A DNA stretch of 64,000 nucleotides, taken from assembly GCA_036244855.1 (NCBI GenBank), contig BQKZ01000337.1, positions 7,616 to 71,615 on the forward strand, read 5' to 3'. The notes under the pieces are model-generated. The model saw nothing but the letters and a program-made list of their open reading frames with translations, was not told the origin of the DNA and made no database searches. Below, one piece after another: positions 1-12,015 of this stretch (the stretch's first letter is position 1; each line of letters starts with the position of its first letter). The position numbers and the translations under genes were made by a program. The DNA is from Temnopleurus reevesii. Its lineage: Eukaryota > Echinodermata > Echinoidea > Temnopleuroida > Temnopleuridae.

Positions 1-276
1 AAAAACACGGTTAAAACTAATATACACATCATCATGAAAAATAAAGTATATATCTCATTTATATTAAATCGCCTTTAATGAGACAAGCATTCAAAAATCG
101 ATGTCAAATAGCGTATAAAATAAAGATATTAAAAAAATGTTGCAAATCGCGTCTTCTTTCATTTTAAATACCATGTTTATTGTACAGACCCAAGTCACAT
201 TTTATTGTGGGTAAATATTCGTATAGAGAAAGTACAGTAAGTAAAGATTTTCTTTAAAAACACACTTAAGCTAAGG

Positions 277-430
277 GGGTATTGTTCAAAATCAACAACA
301 AATCAGCTGCAACTTCGCAAATTATAACGCGCATTTTCGTTCGCGCACGGTATGCGCACTTAGCAAGACGCGCATGAAACAATGATTTTTATTGGCACGT
401 TCCGATCATCGGCAACTTAAGAACAATTGC
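277..430. mobile_element. Degenerate MITE related to the 29.7-30.3 kb elements
   Basis: The segment carries GGGGGTATTGTTC near one end and AACAATTGCAAC near the other. Between them are CAGCTGCAACTTCGCAAATT and an ATGCGCAC / GACGCGCATGAAACAATG core that matches the 29728-29904 element in the opposite orientation. It recurs in copy B at +7499 but lies outside copy C. Confidence 0.6.
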
Positions 431-587
431 AACATTTGAGCAACACATACTCATAGAAAGGTGCAAAATGTCACCTTAGTTTAAGGGTGCAATGTAATGC
501 AACACTGGGGGCACCTTTTGGGTGTAATATTGCGCATTTTGATAAAGGTGCAATATTTTACACAATACATATATTTCGTCTTAAAAT

Positions 588-655
588 CTGGCAGTCATGG
601 GGTTCGAGCCGACTTCAATCCAAGCCGAATGATCTACCGACTGAGCTGTGTATAT
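588..655 (-). repeat. tRNA-derived SINE head (degenerate)
   Basis: Read on the minus strand, the segment has a pol III A-box-like stretch (CTCAGTCGGTAGATCATTCG) followed ~30 nt later by a B-box-like GGCTCGAACCCC. This is the layout of a tRNA or tRNA-derived SINE. The acceptor stem does not pair, so it is not a functional tRNA. Copies occur at +7499 and +9468. Confidence 0.5.
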
Positions 656-810
656 GCTCTTTTATATCGATGAACATTAGGACATTTGATATTAGAACCG
701 CCGTTAGCCACAATCGTATACTTTGACATATTTGCACGGGTACTGTCATCGTTCACGCATACGGGCTATATGTTTTATGTCTTATGAATCCGTCCATCGA
801 TAGAAATTAG

Positions 811-895
811 CGCGCAGTTCAATAGGTAGAGCGTTTGGATTGGATTGAAGGGATCCCTCATTGAATGGGTTTAATTTCCTCAGCTTTGAAGGATT
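811..895 (+). repeat. tRNA-like SINE fragment (degenerate)
   Basis: GCGCAGTTCAATAGGTAGAGCG looks like a D-arm/A-box. It is followed about 45 nt later by GGGTTTAATTTCC, a decayed B-box (consensus GGTTCGANTCC). It lies in opposite orientation to the tRNA-like stretch 200 bases upstream. Copies occur at +7499 and +9468. Confidence 0.45.
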
Positions 896-1003
896 TCTAA
901 CTCTTGCAAATTGAGCAAAATATGCAGGGTTTAAGTGCCAGGATAACATCGAAATGAAAGAAATTATCTAATATGATTGCAGTTTCTAAAGACGAGTAAT
1001 TGC

Positions 1004-1139
1004 TTAAGCCCTGGTCACATAGGACTCCGGAAGCAACACGATTCAACCCGACTCTTTGTTAATTCACACCTGACTGCTTCAGAACAACGAGTCGGGGTGA
1101 ATCGTGTTGCTTCCGGGGTCCTATGTGACCAGGGCTTAA
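1004..1139. mobile_element. Palindromic hairpin MITE (TTAAGCCC family), copy 1
   Basis: This is an almost perfect foldback. The left arm starts TTAAGCCCTGGTCACATAGG and the right arm is its reverse complement ending in AGGGCTTAA, with about 57-nt arms and three mismatches seen. The short centre contains TTAATTCACA and CTTCAGAACAA. There is no coding potential. Family members lie at 7037, 8503, 10472, 48843, 49137 and 49790. Confidence 0.9.
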
Positions 1140-2022
1140 CCAAGGATTCCAGGGCTTTTTTTAGTATTTAGCCGCAGGTTTCACCATACAAGCCTTCACC
1201 TTCTAGAAATCAAATAAAATCAAATGCATTGTCGTTACATAATATGAATACATATATGGGTTGACATGAATATATGGGTATTTCTGTCCATCATTATACC
1301 ATAGGGTTTCGAGGTTTTCTTATGTAAATATTAATTTTGCAAGTAATTAGAGTTTGGAAGAAACGTAAAAAGAATTCCAGATCATTACAAAACTTATTTT
1401 TACGTATGCGACCTATTTAATGTATTGTATTAGTATTGTGTCTTTGTTAGTGACCGGACTCTGCTCGAATGTTGGTAATATGTTGTCTTTGGTCTTTTGT
1501 AATTTGGACATGACTGCGTCAGGGTAAATTCCCATAAACCTTAGAATTGCACTACAAGCAGAAGAGAGAAAGGATTTAGACAAATTATAGTGCACCATTC
1601 ACGTTAGGTGGATGCCACAAAAAAAGATAAGATATAGGAAATAAATAAATAAGAAAAGAAACATTGAAAAAAAAATGACAAATTGTACCTCCGAAGATCA
1701 GTGTGTGATATTGAGTGCAACTGACAGATTCTCGCTGTATCCGTGTAAATTGAAATGTGAAAATTCAACGATTAGTAATACAACAAAGCTGAAGATGGAG
1801 AATTTCAATTAATTTTGTTAAAGAAATCTTGATATTATATGAGGAACCTTCTTTGTTTTTGCCTTCATTGTTATTTCTTCATCCATCCGAATGTAATCAG
1901 ACATACAGCATGGCTTGAGATTTTTTTTGATAAATTTACCATCCACACAATTTAGAAGAAACGTACATGTGAATGAATTCAGTATGTGATATTTCAATCT
2001 GCATTAATGTCATTTTAAGGTT

Positions 2023-2023
2023 N
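2023..2023. other. Single-N scaffold gap
   Basis: A single N joins the truncated end of duplicated copy A to an unrelated start (GGCCAACAGG followed by poly-C and poly-A). This is typical of a collapsed assembly gap whose true length is unknown. Confidence 0.9.
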
Positions 2024-5000
2024 GGCCAACAGGCCCCCCCCCCCAAAAAAAAAAAATACCCTTCCCCTTTCCCAACTGGATACGCCCGTGAATAATATGT
2101 CTTGTTTTATCCGGATGGATCTCATCAATGCGTTAGATGAGACTAATTAGTGCGACATAACTGACAGGTCCTCTTCAAAGGGACGAATGCCTCGTAAAGG
2201 TCAAAGTGCATCAAAGATCACAGACCAATTCTATTAAGTCCCCGTCATAAATCTGGAAATGAGCTGACCATATGTACAAATAAGCTAATAATGATAATAA
2301 TATTAATATTAATCATGACACGATAGTGATGTAGATAATGACAATAAAAAAAAATGTACTAAACTTAAATTAAAACACACATCTTGAGTGTACCTGAAAT
2401 TTTTGTTGACATAAATAACTATTATAGAAATGATTTGATCAAACAATATTGCGTTTTATATCATTGCTTTTATATATGTATTTTGTTGTATTGCCCTGTC
2501 TTTGCAGTAATAAGCTTTGCCCTGGACTAATTTTATTTTTTCCTTTTTATGTATATTTATGTTATCTATTTTAAGATTGAAGAAAATTACTGGTCATACT
2601 GGTCATATGCTAGTGGTACGCATATTTTCTGCGTATATCCTGATAGAATATAATGTAAAAAAAAATCTAATTATGTACGCACATGTAATTATATCTATGT
2701 ACCATTGTCTTTGCTGGAACTGCCTCATAATTACAATAATAATGATAAAACAGTTACAATGGCAATAATATGTTTACATGTAATCGTATATGTACGCATT
2801 GTGTTAAAAATGCTACTAAAAGTTGATTAAATGCTACTTATGTTTTTACCCCAAAAATGTATAACAGCATTATAGTTTTGATAATTTTTCATAACTGTTT
2901 TCAAGTTCTTCTTTTACAAAATAATAAAGCGCATCTCTTTTTCGAGTGTTTGAATAACAAATAAAAGTGTATGCCAATTGATCACTTCAATCAGATCAGT
3001 AATTTTATAAATATATGTTAAAAGTAATTGTCCTTGTATAAATGGTTTATATAAGGTTTCTTTTGCTTAATTTTCAGTTTCTAAATGTCTCGTGCAATCA
3101 TTAAATATTTTGATTCTCTATTTCTTTCTTATTAATATATCATTATATAAATCCTTAGTCTTCGCTTATGTCACAAAACGAAGAACTCTTACAATGCTGC
3201 ACGATAAAATTGAATAAGCATGAATTTGAATAAGTATTGAATAAGCATGTTCACATAAAAGAAAATATATATGTATAAACGTGCGCGCACCGTTAGGGAG
3301 GCTTTGGGGGCTAGGGTCGACGGATCAGAGTTAAAGGGGCGCTAAATTAGCGGATGGGGTTAATGACTTTGTTTTTCGTTGTCAGCTATTAAGGGGCGTA
3401 CAAATTGCTGAAAGGACACGAATTTTTGCCCCAAAATACTATTTTCTCATCCCCTTATCGGTTTTTCCGGTTGCATAGAATTGTGTGTATCATTATAGAT
3501 GCTTGCCTTTATTGATTGAACCTCTGAAGGTGCCAGTAATCACTTTTTGTGTGTGCAGAGCATAACGGCTGCTTTGTAAATGCAAGAATATGTATGATTC
3601 TGAGTACATGACATAATATTTATTTCAAAAGGGGGAAATACAATATAGCTTCTAGTATAAAGCTGAAATCCATATACATTGTGTCTGAATGAACCCCTGC
3701 AAAGCATTGATCGGACATGAATATTACGTAATCATTATCATGAACCAATGATCTGAAGGTATTTTATCGATTAGCCAATGACAGTAATCAGTTGAAATGC
3801 CAGCCTCTCTCAAACGAAATATGAGCAAAAATAAATGAACGCGAAAATTATGATAAGACTAGTAAAGTATTTAGCACAATTTATGGTATTGTTGTGAAGT
3901 TTTGAACCAAAATGTTCTAGCAAGTGGAAAAAGAAATAAAATATTTATTGTGGTATCTTTCAATTATTTTGGTAGAAAGATTACTGAAATGAGATTGCTT
4001 ATTAACGCATCGAAATGGCAATTTCCCCTTTTCAAGTATTATTAAGAATTAACCCCTTTTGGAGGATACGTTTCAAGTAATAATATCGTCAGTCAAAGAT
4101 TCCTTGGCTAGCTTGTGTGTAACAATCATTATGGTTGTACAAATTGTCTTATTTTACGGGGTAATTGCTTGACAAAGAGTGAGCACTTTACCAACAGGGA
4201 AAATTAACTTGCTAAAAATCACAAAGGCCTTTTGTGTGTGTTCATTGTAAAAAAAAAAAAAAAAAAAAAAAATTAGTAAATCATACTTCTCATGAATAAT
4301 AAAATCCTGAAAGTTTTTGTTTCAGTTATCTGAGCATTATTTTGAACAAAACTATTAGTTTATTTGACCCTCTAATTTTGGGCAAGGTCGATTTAGGAAA
4401 ATTGGATTGAGTTATTGGAAAATTTATTTTTCCTCTCTTAAAATGGATGTTGAAAATCCCCATGCATGAAAGTATGATTATGTTTGTAACTCAATGTTGT
4501 AACTATCGTGAAGATCATGCATGGGTATAAAGAGGTAAAACCGTCATCATGTAATGTCGTAGAGCCAAAAACGAAGGTTATTAAGACTGTCACCAGAATG
4601 CTATCACAACGAGCTGTGTCAAACATATCATTTTTTGTGAGTCATTTAAACTATGAGCGAATTGCAATAGAAAAGGGTAAGGGCAATTTTAGATTTATGC
4701 AATTTTTTTAATTGGAAAATATCAAAATATCCTTTTGAGGACAAATACATCGTAAGCATATTGGACTACGTTAGTTTCATTTGAGAATTATCAAACAATA
4801 CACTTTTAATTGAACTCTAAAATGTTTTAACAGTCAAATGAATGGACGGCTGATAGCAATGGACATTGTATATTGCACGCAAGTGCATGGTGTGTGGTAC
4901 TTTTAGTGCATTTTTATTATTCGTGAGGACATGCATATATTGCAGCTCACATACTCCCGTTTGAATATATACACATTCAACTTCGCTAGCACTGACTTCA

Positions 5001-5743
5001 AAATTATGGCGCGCGGTTATATCGTGGATGCCTATATGCGAGCTTCTGAATTCGGTATTGGCCGTGTGTTATATCAGTTAGGGGGTGACAAGACAGCAAC
5101 AGCTTAAAAAGATATCTCGGAATGTGTTCGTTACAAGTGTTTTGATTAAATGCCATGGTTATTACAATCCCAACATAGAGGAGGAGGTATACGGAATTGC
5201 TTGTCGTCATAGATCTACGGAGCAAGGAGCAATTAGAGAACAGACGGTTAATTCGTTTATTATTATCGCCTACATCAATTCCCGCGCGCCACACTCACTC
5301 TCTCTCTCTCTCAACTTGATGCATCTGCCTGCATTGCCCGTGTACGGTAATAAATAATGAAAACGAAATTAACGGAGCTCCATTGATATCTGTACAGTGC
5401 GGGATATATGCCTTCCTTATGGTCGCTAGGTTTTGATTTTCATCGAGGATTTCGGGACGATGGAGGTTGCGAAATGACGGAAACTCATCACGGTCGTCAT
5501 CTTCGATGTCATCGTCCGAATCAAGGTGGGGATGATGGTAAGAGTGGAATAATGGAAGTTAACCAATTGACTGTTGCTGTGAAGTACGTAGATACTCTCC
5601 TCCCGATCCTACACATAGGAAGAGGGGGACATCTTTGGCTGTGAATGTCTCCTGGATTATACACAAATTGAGGTAAGAATCGTCTCATTTTCATGAATCA
5701 TTTTTGATATTTCACTGCTATAACTTAGGCATGTAACATACAA
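2024..5743. other. Intergenic or intronic DNA, no gene seen
   Basis: The stretch is AT-rich, with a poly-C/poly-A run at 2033-2056 and a long poly-A at 4248-4271. Open frames are short and carry no recognisable domain. The 5000-5640 portion is less AT-rich and has open frames on both strands, but no start, splice context or family resemblance was convincing. Confidence 0.6.
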
Positions 5744-5866
5744 GGGGCCTGTAACATAAAAGATGCAATAAAACTTACGATAGATATTTATCGTCTATGG
5801 CAAAACGTGTACCAGAGACATATAATTAATTTTCAATTCATTGTATCTCTTTTATGTTACAGGCCC
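5744..5866. mobile_element. MITE, GGGGCCTGTAACA family (unit 1)
   Basis: The left end GGGGCCTGTAACATAAAAGA and the right end TCTTTTATGTTACAGGCCC are inverted repeats. The body has paired ACTTACGATAGATATTTATCG and TTGTATCTC segments. It overlaps the next unit by a shared GGCCC, so the two stand as a direct tandem pair. Relatives lie at 6404, 39781, 41607 and 57411. Confidence 0.85.
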
Positions 5867-5978
5867 AAGATGCAACAAAACTTACGATGAATATTAATCG
5901 TAAGTCTAAGGCAAAACGTGTATCATAAAGATACGATTAATATTTAATTGATTGTATCTTTTTTATGTTACAGGCCCC
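5862..5978. mobile_element. MITE, GGGGCCTGTAACA family (unit 2, tandem)
   Basis: A second unit shares its first GGCCC with the end of unit 1 and finishes with TTATGTTACAGGCCCC. Its left end has lost the GTAACATAA motif (GGCCCAAGATGCAACAAAAC). This suggests it arose by insertion or unequal exchange at the terminal GGCCC of its neighbour. Confidence 0.8.
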
Positions 5979-6403
5979 ATATTTGTATTGTAACTTGCTA
6001 CTCTACGTGCATAATCATTATTTTTAAAATGTCATGCTCCTCTTTGATTTATTTTAAATAAAATGATTGTTTCAAAATGTCTTTGTCACTGTCCATCACC
6101 ATGTATTGGAGATGATTATTGATGATATATTAACATTATGAGGCAGAATCAAACCAGGCTAACTGATTAACAGACGGGACAAAGTCCAAAATGAATGATT
6201 TGGCGGGAAAACGTCATTTCTGCTTTCAAAGTATATTATTCTTCGTTTTAATTGTATTTGTATTTCATGCATCTCAAATGCATGTGACATTTAAACCTAT
6301 TATGATAGTCCCTGGATTTTTCTAAGCTTTACTCTGGCTCTTCTTCAAATGAACTTGAAGCCTTCTTTAAATCAGGTATTTAATCACTATCAGTTTTTCA
6401 TTA

Positions 6404-6498
6404 GAATTACGATATATATTAATCATAAGTCTACTGCAAAACGTATAAAGGTGCGATTATTTTTCAATAAATCGTAACTCTTCTATGTTACAGACCCC
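6404..6498. mobile_element. Truncated MITE, GGGGCCTGTAACA family
   Basis: Only the interior and right end remain. There is a TTACGATATATATTAATCAT core, a CAAAACGTATAAAGG segment, and the right terminus TCTATGTTACAGACCCC. The left terminus is missing. Confidence 0.65.
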
Positions 6499-7036
6499 TG
6501 ATCTTACTGGCCCATGCCATTGTTTATGTAGTTTCTCCAATATATTTAACAACTTCATTCAAATTATGAACTTGTGAAATGTATTATGGAACAATAGATA
6601 GTTTGGAGAAAATCTATTTACACTTGACCGGGAAATTAACATCTTTCTGAACAGATTGTGAATTAAAACACAATGGCATTCATCTCAGTATCAGCATTAT
6701 GATAGGAACTAGAAAATCAACATTCTAATATTGTGTAATGTCTTATGTTATGCTCTTTAGAAAATTGATTTCATTTTATATGATTTTATTCGTCATAATG
6801 CAAGAAAAATACCATGACAAGGATATCCCATGAAAGCCGAAAGGCTTATTTCCAATGGGGTCCTTAATCATTAAAGATCTCTTTTATATGTATTCACCAT
6901 TATCTCTCTTTTTCTATCTCATTAATTTGTTTTTCTTTTGTTACATTCATTATAATTAATGACGGGATTGAATTCGTACAGTTCCATATAAGAATTGAGT
7001 GTTGTTGTTTCATGTTACTACCACAGCAACGCCCAA

Positions 7037-7165
7037 CTTACACTTAGGACCCGGAAGCAACACGATTCACCCCGACCCGTTGTTCTGAGGCAGTTGACTG
7101 TGAATTAACAAAGAGTCGGGGTGAATCGTGTTGCTTCCGGGGTCCTATGTGACCGGGGCTTTACG
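7037..7165. mobile_element. Palindromic hairpin MITE, partly deleted copy
   Basis: This copy matches the 1004-1139 element, but the outer left arm has lost the GGTCACATA block (it reads ACACTTAGGACCCGG). The right arm is complete (GGGGTCCTATGTGACCGGGGC). The centre is in the opposite orientation to copy 1 (GTTCTGAGGCAGTTGACTG), as expected when a nearly symmetrical element inserts either way round. Confidence 0.85.
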
Positions 7166-8502
7166 TATGATGTTCATGCCGTTGAGACGAGACGCAGTCA
7201 CACCTACAGGCTCATCACATCCTGCTGCCAAACTGAAATATCTTTAATTCGAGCTATGAGCTATAGATTAATTTTTGTTATATAAATACATGAGTATGAA
7301 CAGAATGCTGACTATATATGACGATGATGTTTGAATGAATAAATTTCCATACTATTGATATTTTGAATAACCTTCAAACATTAGATTTCAAACGGAATAC
7401 GATAGTAATGATTACAATTTCATTTTTGCGGTTTTATTTAGAAGGGTGGGATCAGCATAATGGTGTGACTGCTTTATTATTTGCCGTATTTCCTCATGAA
7501 AAAACACGGTTAAAACTAATATACACATCATCATGAAAAATAAAGTATATATCTCATTTATATTAAATCGCCTTTAATGAGACAAGCATTCAAAAATCGA
7601 TGTCAAATAGCGTATAAAATAAAGATATTAAAAAAATGTTGCAAATCGCGTCTTCTTTCATTTTAAATACCATGTTTATTGTACAGACCCAAGTCACATT
7701 TTATTGTGGGTAAATATTCGTATAGAGAAAGTACAGTAAGTAAAGATTTTCTTTAAAAACACACTTAAGCTAAGGGGGTATTGTTCAAAATCAACAACAA
7801 ATCAGCTGCAACTTCGCAAATTATAACGCGCATTTTCGTTCGCGCACGGTATGCGCACTTAGCAAGACGCGCATGAAACAATGATTTTTATTGGCACGTT
7901 CCGATCATCGGCAACTTAAGAACAATTGCAACATTTGAGCAACACATACTCATAGAAAGGTGCAAAATGTCACCTTAGTTTAAGGGTGCAATGTAATGCA
8001 ACACTGGGGGCACCTTTTGGGTGTAATATTGCGCATTTTGATAAAGGTGCAATATTTTACACAATACATATATTTCGTCTTAAAATCTGGCAGTCATGGG
8101 GTTCGAGCCGACTTCAATCCAAGCCGAATGATCTACCGACTGAGCTGTGTATATGCTCTTTTATATCGATGAACATTAGGACATTTGATATTAGAACCGC
8201 CGTTAGCCACAATCGTATACTTTGACATATTTGCACGGGTACTGTCATCGTTCACGCATACGGGCTATATGTTTTATGTCTTATGAATCCGTCCATCGAT
8301 AGAAATTAGCGCGCAGTTCAATAGGTAGAGCGTTTGGATTGGATTGAAGGGATCCCTCATTGAATGGGTTTAATTTCCTCAGCTTTGAAGGATTTCTAAC
8401 TCTTGCAAATTGAGCAAAATATGCAGGGTTTAAGTGCCAGGATAACATCGAAATGAAAGAAATTATCTAATATGATTGCAGTTTCTAAAGACGAGTAATT
8501 GC

Positions 8503-8638
8503 TTAAGCCCTGGTCACATAGGACTCCGGAAGCAACACGATTCAACCCGACTCTTTGTTAATTCACACCTGACTGCTTCAGAACAACGAGTCGGGGTGAA
8601 TCGTGTTGCTTCCGGGGTCCTATGTGACCAGGGCTTAA
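8503..8638. mobile_element. Palindromic hairpin MITE, copy inside segment B
   Basis: This is the +7499 counterpart of the 1004-1139 hairpin. It is not an independent insertion; it was carried along with the larger duplication. Confidence 0.9.
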
Positions 8639-9539
8639 CCAAGGATTCCAGGGCTTTTTTTAGTATTTAGCCGCAGGTTTCACCATACAAGCCTTCACCT
8701 TCTAGAAATCAAATAAAATCAAATGCATTGTCGTTACATAATATGAATACATATATGGGTTGACATGAATATATGGGTATTTCTGTCCATCATTATACCA
8801 TAGGGTTTCGAGGTTTTCTTATGTAAATATTAATTTTGCAAGTAATTAGAGTTTGGAAGAAACGTAAAAAGAATTCCAGATCATTACAAAACTTATTTTT
8901 ACGTATGCGACCTATTTAATGTATTGTATTAGTATTGTGTCTTTGTTAGTGACCGGACTCTGCTCGAATGTTGGTAATATGTTGTCTTTGGTCTTTTGTA
9001 ATTTGGACATGACTGCGTCAGGGTAAATTCCCATAAACCTTAGAATTGCACTACAAGCAGAAGAGAGAAAGGATTTAGACAAATTATAGTGCACCATTCA
9101 CGTTAGGTGGATGCCACAAAAAAAGATAAGATATAGGAAATAAATAAATAAGAAAAGAAACATTGAAAAAAAAATGACAAATTGTACCTCCGAAGATCAG
9201 TGTGTGATATTGAGTGCAACTGACAGATTCTCGCTGTATCCGTGTAAATTGAAATGTGAAAATTCAACGATTAGTAATACAACAAAGCTGAAGATGGAGA
9301 ATTTCAATTAATTTTGTTAAAGAAATCTTGATATTATATGAGGAACCTTCTTTGTTTTTGCCTTCATTGTTATTTCTTCATCCATCCGAATGTAATCAGA
9401 CATACAGCATGGCTTGAGATTTTTTTTGATAAATTTACCATCCACACAATTTAGAAGAAACGTACATGTGAATGAATTCAGTATGTGATATTTCAATCTG
9501 CATTAATGTCATTTTAAGGTTACATTGTAGATCTATACA

Positions 9540-9690
9540 CACTAAGAAAAAAAGTGCACAAGGGGATCAACCTGTGCGAAATAGTGCCATCTGCAGCAAA
9601 ACTCAAAAGGTGCACCACTGCACCCTTTTGATGTGCACGCTCAGCAGAATAGGTACATTAAGGCAAAACACTGTTAAGGTGCAATATTGT
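9540..9690. repeat. GGTGCA-rich repeat module
   Basis: The module is made of short blocks such as AAAAGGTGCACCACTGCACC and TTAAGGTGCAATATTGTACC. Several are locally palindromic. Related blocks occur at 460-560, 11530-11670, 32100-32200, 32810-32880 and 33490-33560, so it is a dispersed repeat family. At 32.1-33.6 kb it abuts the tandem CRE units. Confidence 0.6.
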
Positions 9691-10055
9691 ACCTTTTGAC
9701 AGCCTCAAGCAAACATTGTCTTATGTAATGGAGTCATTTTTTTTCAATGGAGAGGGTTCGAATCATCTGGGCACTTCGCAGAATGTAAAATATTACTTTT
9801 AGCGGTACGATTTTCACCAAACCGTGCAGTTGCACCAAAAAGTTGTTTCAATTGTTGCTTTTCTTTACGCCTTTAAAAGTGCAATGTTGCAGCTCGGTAT
9901 TCCTTGATGTGTACCTAATTTTTCTGCGACCTTACGTTATTCACTCAACTAAATACGCATTATCAGTTAGTATCTATTTTGGAAGAAAATACAGGAAACA
10001 ATTACATTCTTGCATTCTACCTAACATTATTTTGATGTTATAAATATCATGACAT

Positions 10056-10056
10056 N
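10056..10056. other. Single-N scaffold gap
   Basis: Copy B ends and copy C begins, in mid-repeat, on either side of this N. The sequence on its left (ATATCATGACAT) is found again at ~12775 followed by unique DNA, so the two contigs overlap rather than abut. Confidence 0.9.
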
Positions 10057-10471
10057 TGGCAGTCATGGGGTTCGAGCCGACTTCAATCCAAGCCGAATGA
10101 TCTACCGACTGAGCTGTGTATATGCTCTTTTATATCGATGAACATTAGGACATTTGATATTAGAACCGCCGTTAGCCACAATCGTATACTTTGACATATT
10201 TGCACGGGTACTGTCATCGTTCACGCATACGGGCTATATGTTTTATGTCTTATGAATCCGTCCATCGATAGAAATTAGCGCGCAGTTCAATAGGTAGAGC
10301 GTTTGGATTGGATTGAAGGGATCCCTCATTGAATGGGTTTAATTTCCTCAGCTTTGAAGGATTTCTAACTCTTGCAAATTGAGCAAAATATGCAGGGTTT
10401 AAGTGCCAGGATAACATCGAAATGAAAGAAATTATCTAATATGATTGCAGTTTCTAAAGACGAGTAATTGC

Positions 10472-10607
10472 TTAAGCCCTGGTCACATAGGACTCCGGAA
10501 GCAACACGATTCAACCCGACTCTTTGTTAATTCACACCTGACTGCTTCAGAACAACGAGTCGGGGTGAATCGTGTTGCTTCCGGGGTCCTATGTGACCAG
10601 GGCTTAA
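10472..10607. mobile_element. Palindromic hairpin MITE, copy inside segment C
   Basis: This is the +9468 counterpart of the 1004-1139 hairpin, carried within the larger repeated segment. The arms are intact. Confidence 0.9.
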
Positions 10608-11839
10608 CCAAGGATTCCAGGGCTTTTTTTAGTATTTAGCCGCAGGTTTCACCATACAAGCCTTCACCTTCTAGAAATCAAATAAAATCAAATGCATTGT
10701 CGTTACATAATATGAATACATATATGGGTTGATATGAATATATGGGTATTTCTGTCCATCATTATACCATAGGGTTTCGAGGTTTTCTTATGTAAATATT
10801 AATTTTGCAAGTAATTAGAGTTTGGAAGAAACGTGAAAAGAATTCCAGATCATTACAAAACTTATTTTTACGTATGCGACCTATTTAATGTATTGTATTA
10901 GTATTGTGTCTTTGTTAGTGACCGGACTCTGCTCGAATGTTGGTAATATGTTGTCTTTGGTCTTTTGTAATTTGGACATGACTGCGTCAGGGTAAATTCC
11001 CATAAACCTTAGAATTGCACTACAAGCAGAAGAGAGAAAGGATTTAGACAAATTATAGTGCACCATTCACGTTAGGTGGATGCCACAAAAAAAGATAAGA
11101 TATAGGAAATAAATAAATAAGAAAAGAAACATTGAAAAAAAAATGACAAATTGTACCTCCGAAGATCAGTGTGTGATATTGAGTGCAACTGACAGATTCT
11201 CGCTGTATCCGTGTAAATTGAAATGTGAAAATTCAACGATTAGTAATACAACAAAGCTGAAGATGGAGAATTTCAATTAATTTTGTTAAAGAAATCTTGA
11301 TATTATATGAGGAACCTTCTTTGTTTTTGCCTTCATTGTTATTTCTTCATCCATCCGAATGTAATCAGACATACAGCATGGCTTGAGATTTTTTTATAAA
11401 TTTACCATCCACACAATTTAGAATAAACGTACATGTGAATGAATTCAGTATGTGATATTTCAATCTGCATTAATGTCATTTTAAGGTGACGTTGTAAATT
11501 TAAACACACTAAGAAAAAAAAAGTGCACAAGGGGATCAACCTGTGCGAAAAGATTCAATCTGCGACAAAACTCGAAAGGTGCACCATTGCACCCTTTTGA
11601 TGTACACGCTCAGCAGAATAGGTGCATTAAGGCAAAACACTGTTAAGGTGCAATATTGTACCTTTTGACAGCCTCGCGCGGACATTGTCTTATGTTATAG
11701 AAGTCATTTTTTTTTCAATGGCGAGGGTTCGAATCATCTGGGTACTTCGCAGAATGTAAAATCATACTTTCAGTGGTACGATTTTCACCAAACCGTGCAA
11801 TATTGCACAAAAAAAGTTGTTTAAATTCGTTGCTTTTCT

Positions 11840-11970
11840 TCATTCATTTTTTATTTTTTCATTTTTTTTTTTATTTCATTTTTTTTTATTTCATTTTCAC
11901 AGGAAAAATACAAAATCATTTTACAAGGAAAATAAAGAATTTTGCAAATACAAAATAATACATCATAATT
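11840..11970. repeat. AT-rich insertion present only in copy C
   Basis: Copy B reads straight through (TTGCTTTTCTTTACGCC). Copy C carries an extra ~130 bases of T-rich then A-rich sequence, flanked on both sides by TTCTT-like sequence. The T-rich and A-rich halves could pair as an imperfect hairpin. Confidence 0.6.
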
Positions 11971-12015
11971 CTTTACGCCTTTAAAAGAGCCATTTTGCAG
12001 CGGTATTCCTAAAGA

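Larger units (their letters stand above)
1..2022. repeat. Large duplicated segment, copy A (runs off the left edge)
   Basis: This stretch recurs at an offset of 7499 (7500-9521), with no difference seen at the positions compared, and again from base 589 onward at an offset of 9468 (10057 onward) with a few substitutions. Copy A stops at a single N at 2023, while copy B continues in homologous sequence for another ~530 bases, so A looks like a contig end cut short rather than a natural boundary. Its left boundary is unknown because the window starts inside it. It contains an old MITE (277-430), two tRNA-like stretches and a 136-bp hairpin element. Short ORFs inside it repeat only because the DNA is duplicated. 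Confidence 0.95.
7500..10055. repeat. Large duplicated segment, copy B
   Basis: The first ~2022 bases match copy A. The remaining ~530 bases match diverged sequence in copy C (11488-12775), which has two insertions relative to B. It ends at a single N (10056). Matching at this level over 2 kb suggests either a very recent duplication or the same locus assembled twice. Confidence 0.95.

Noticed and set aside
487..726. A 79-residue frame repeated exactly at 7986-8225
   Set aside because: The repetition comes from the duplicated DNA segment. The frame runs over a tRNA-like region and GGTGCA repeats and has no protein features.
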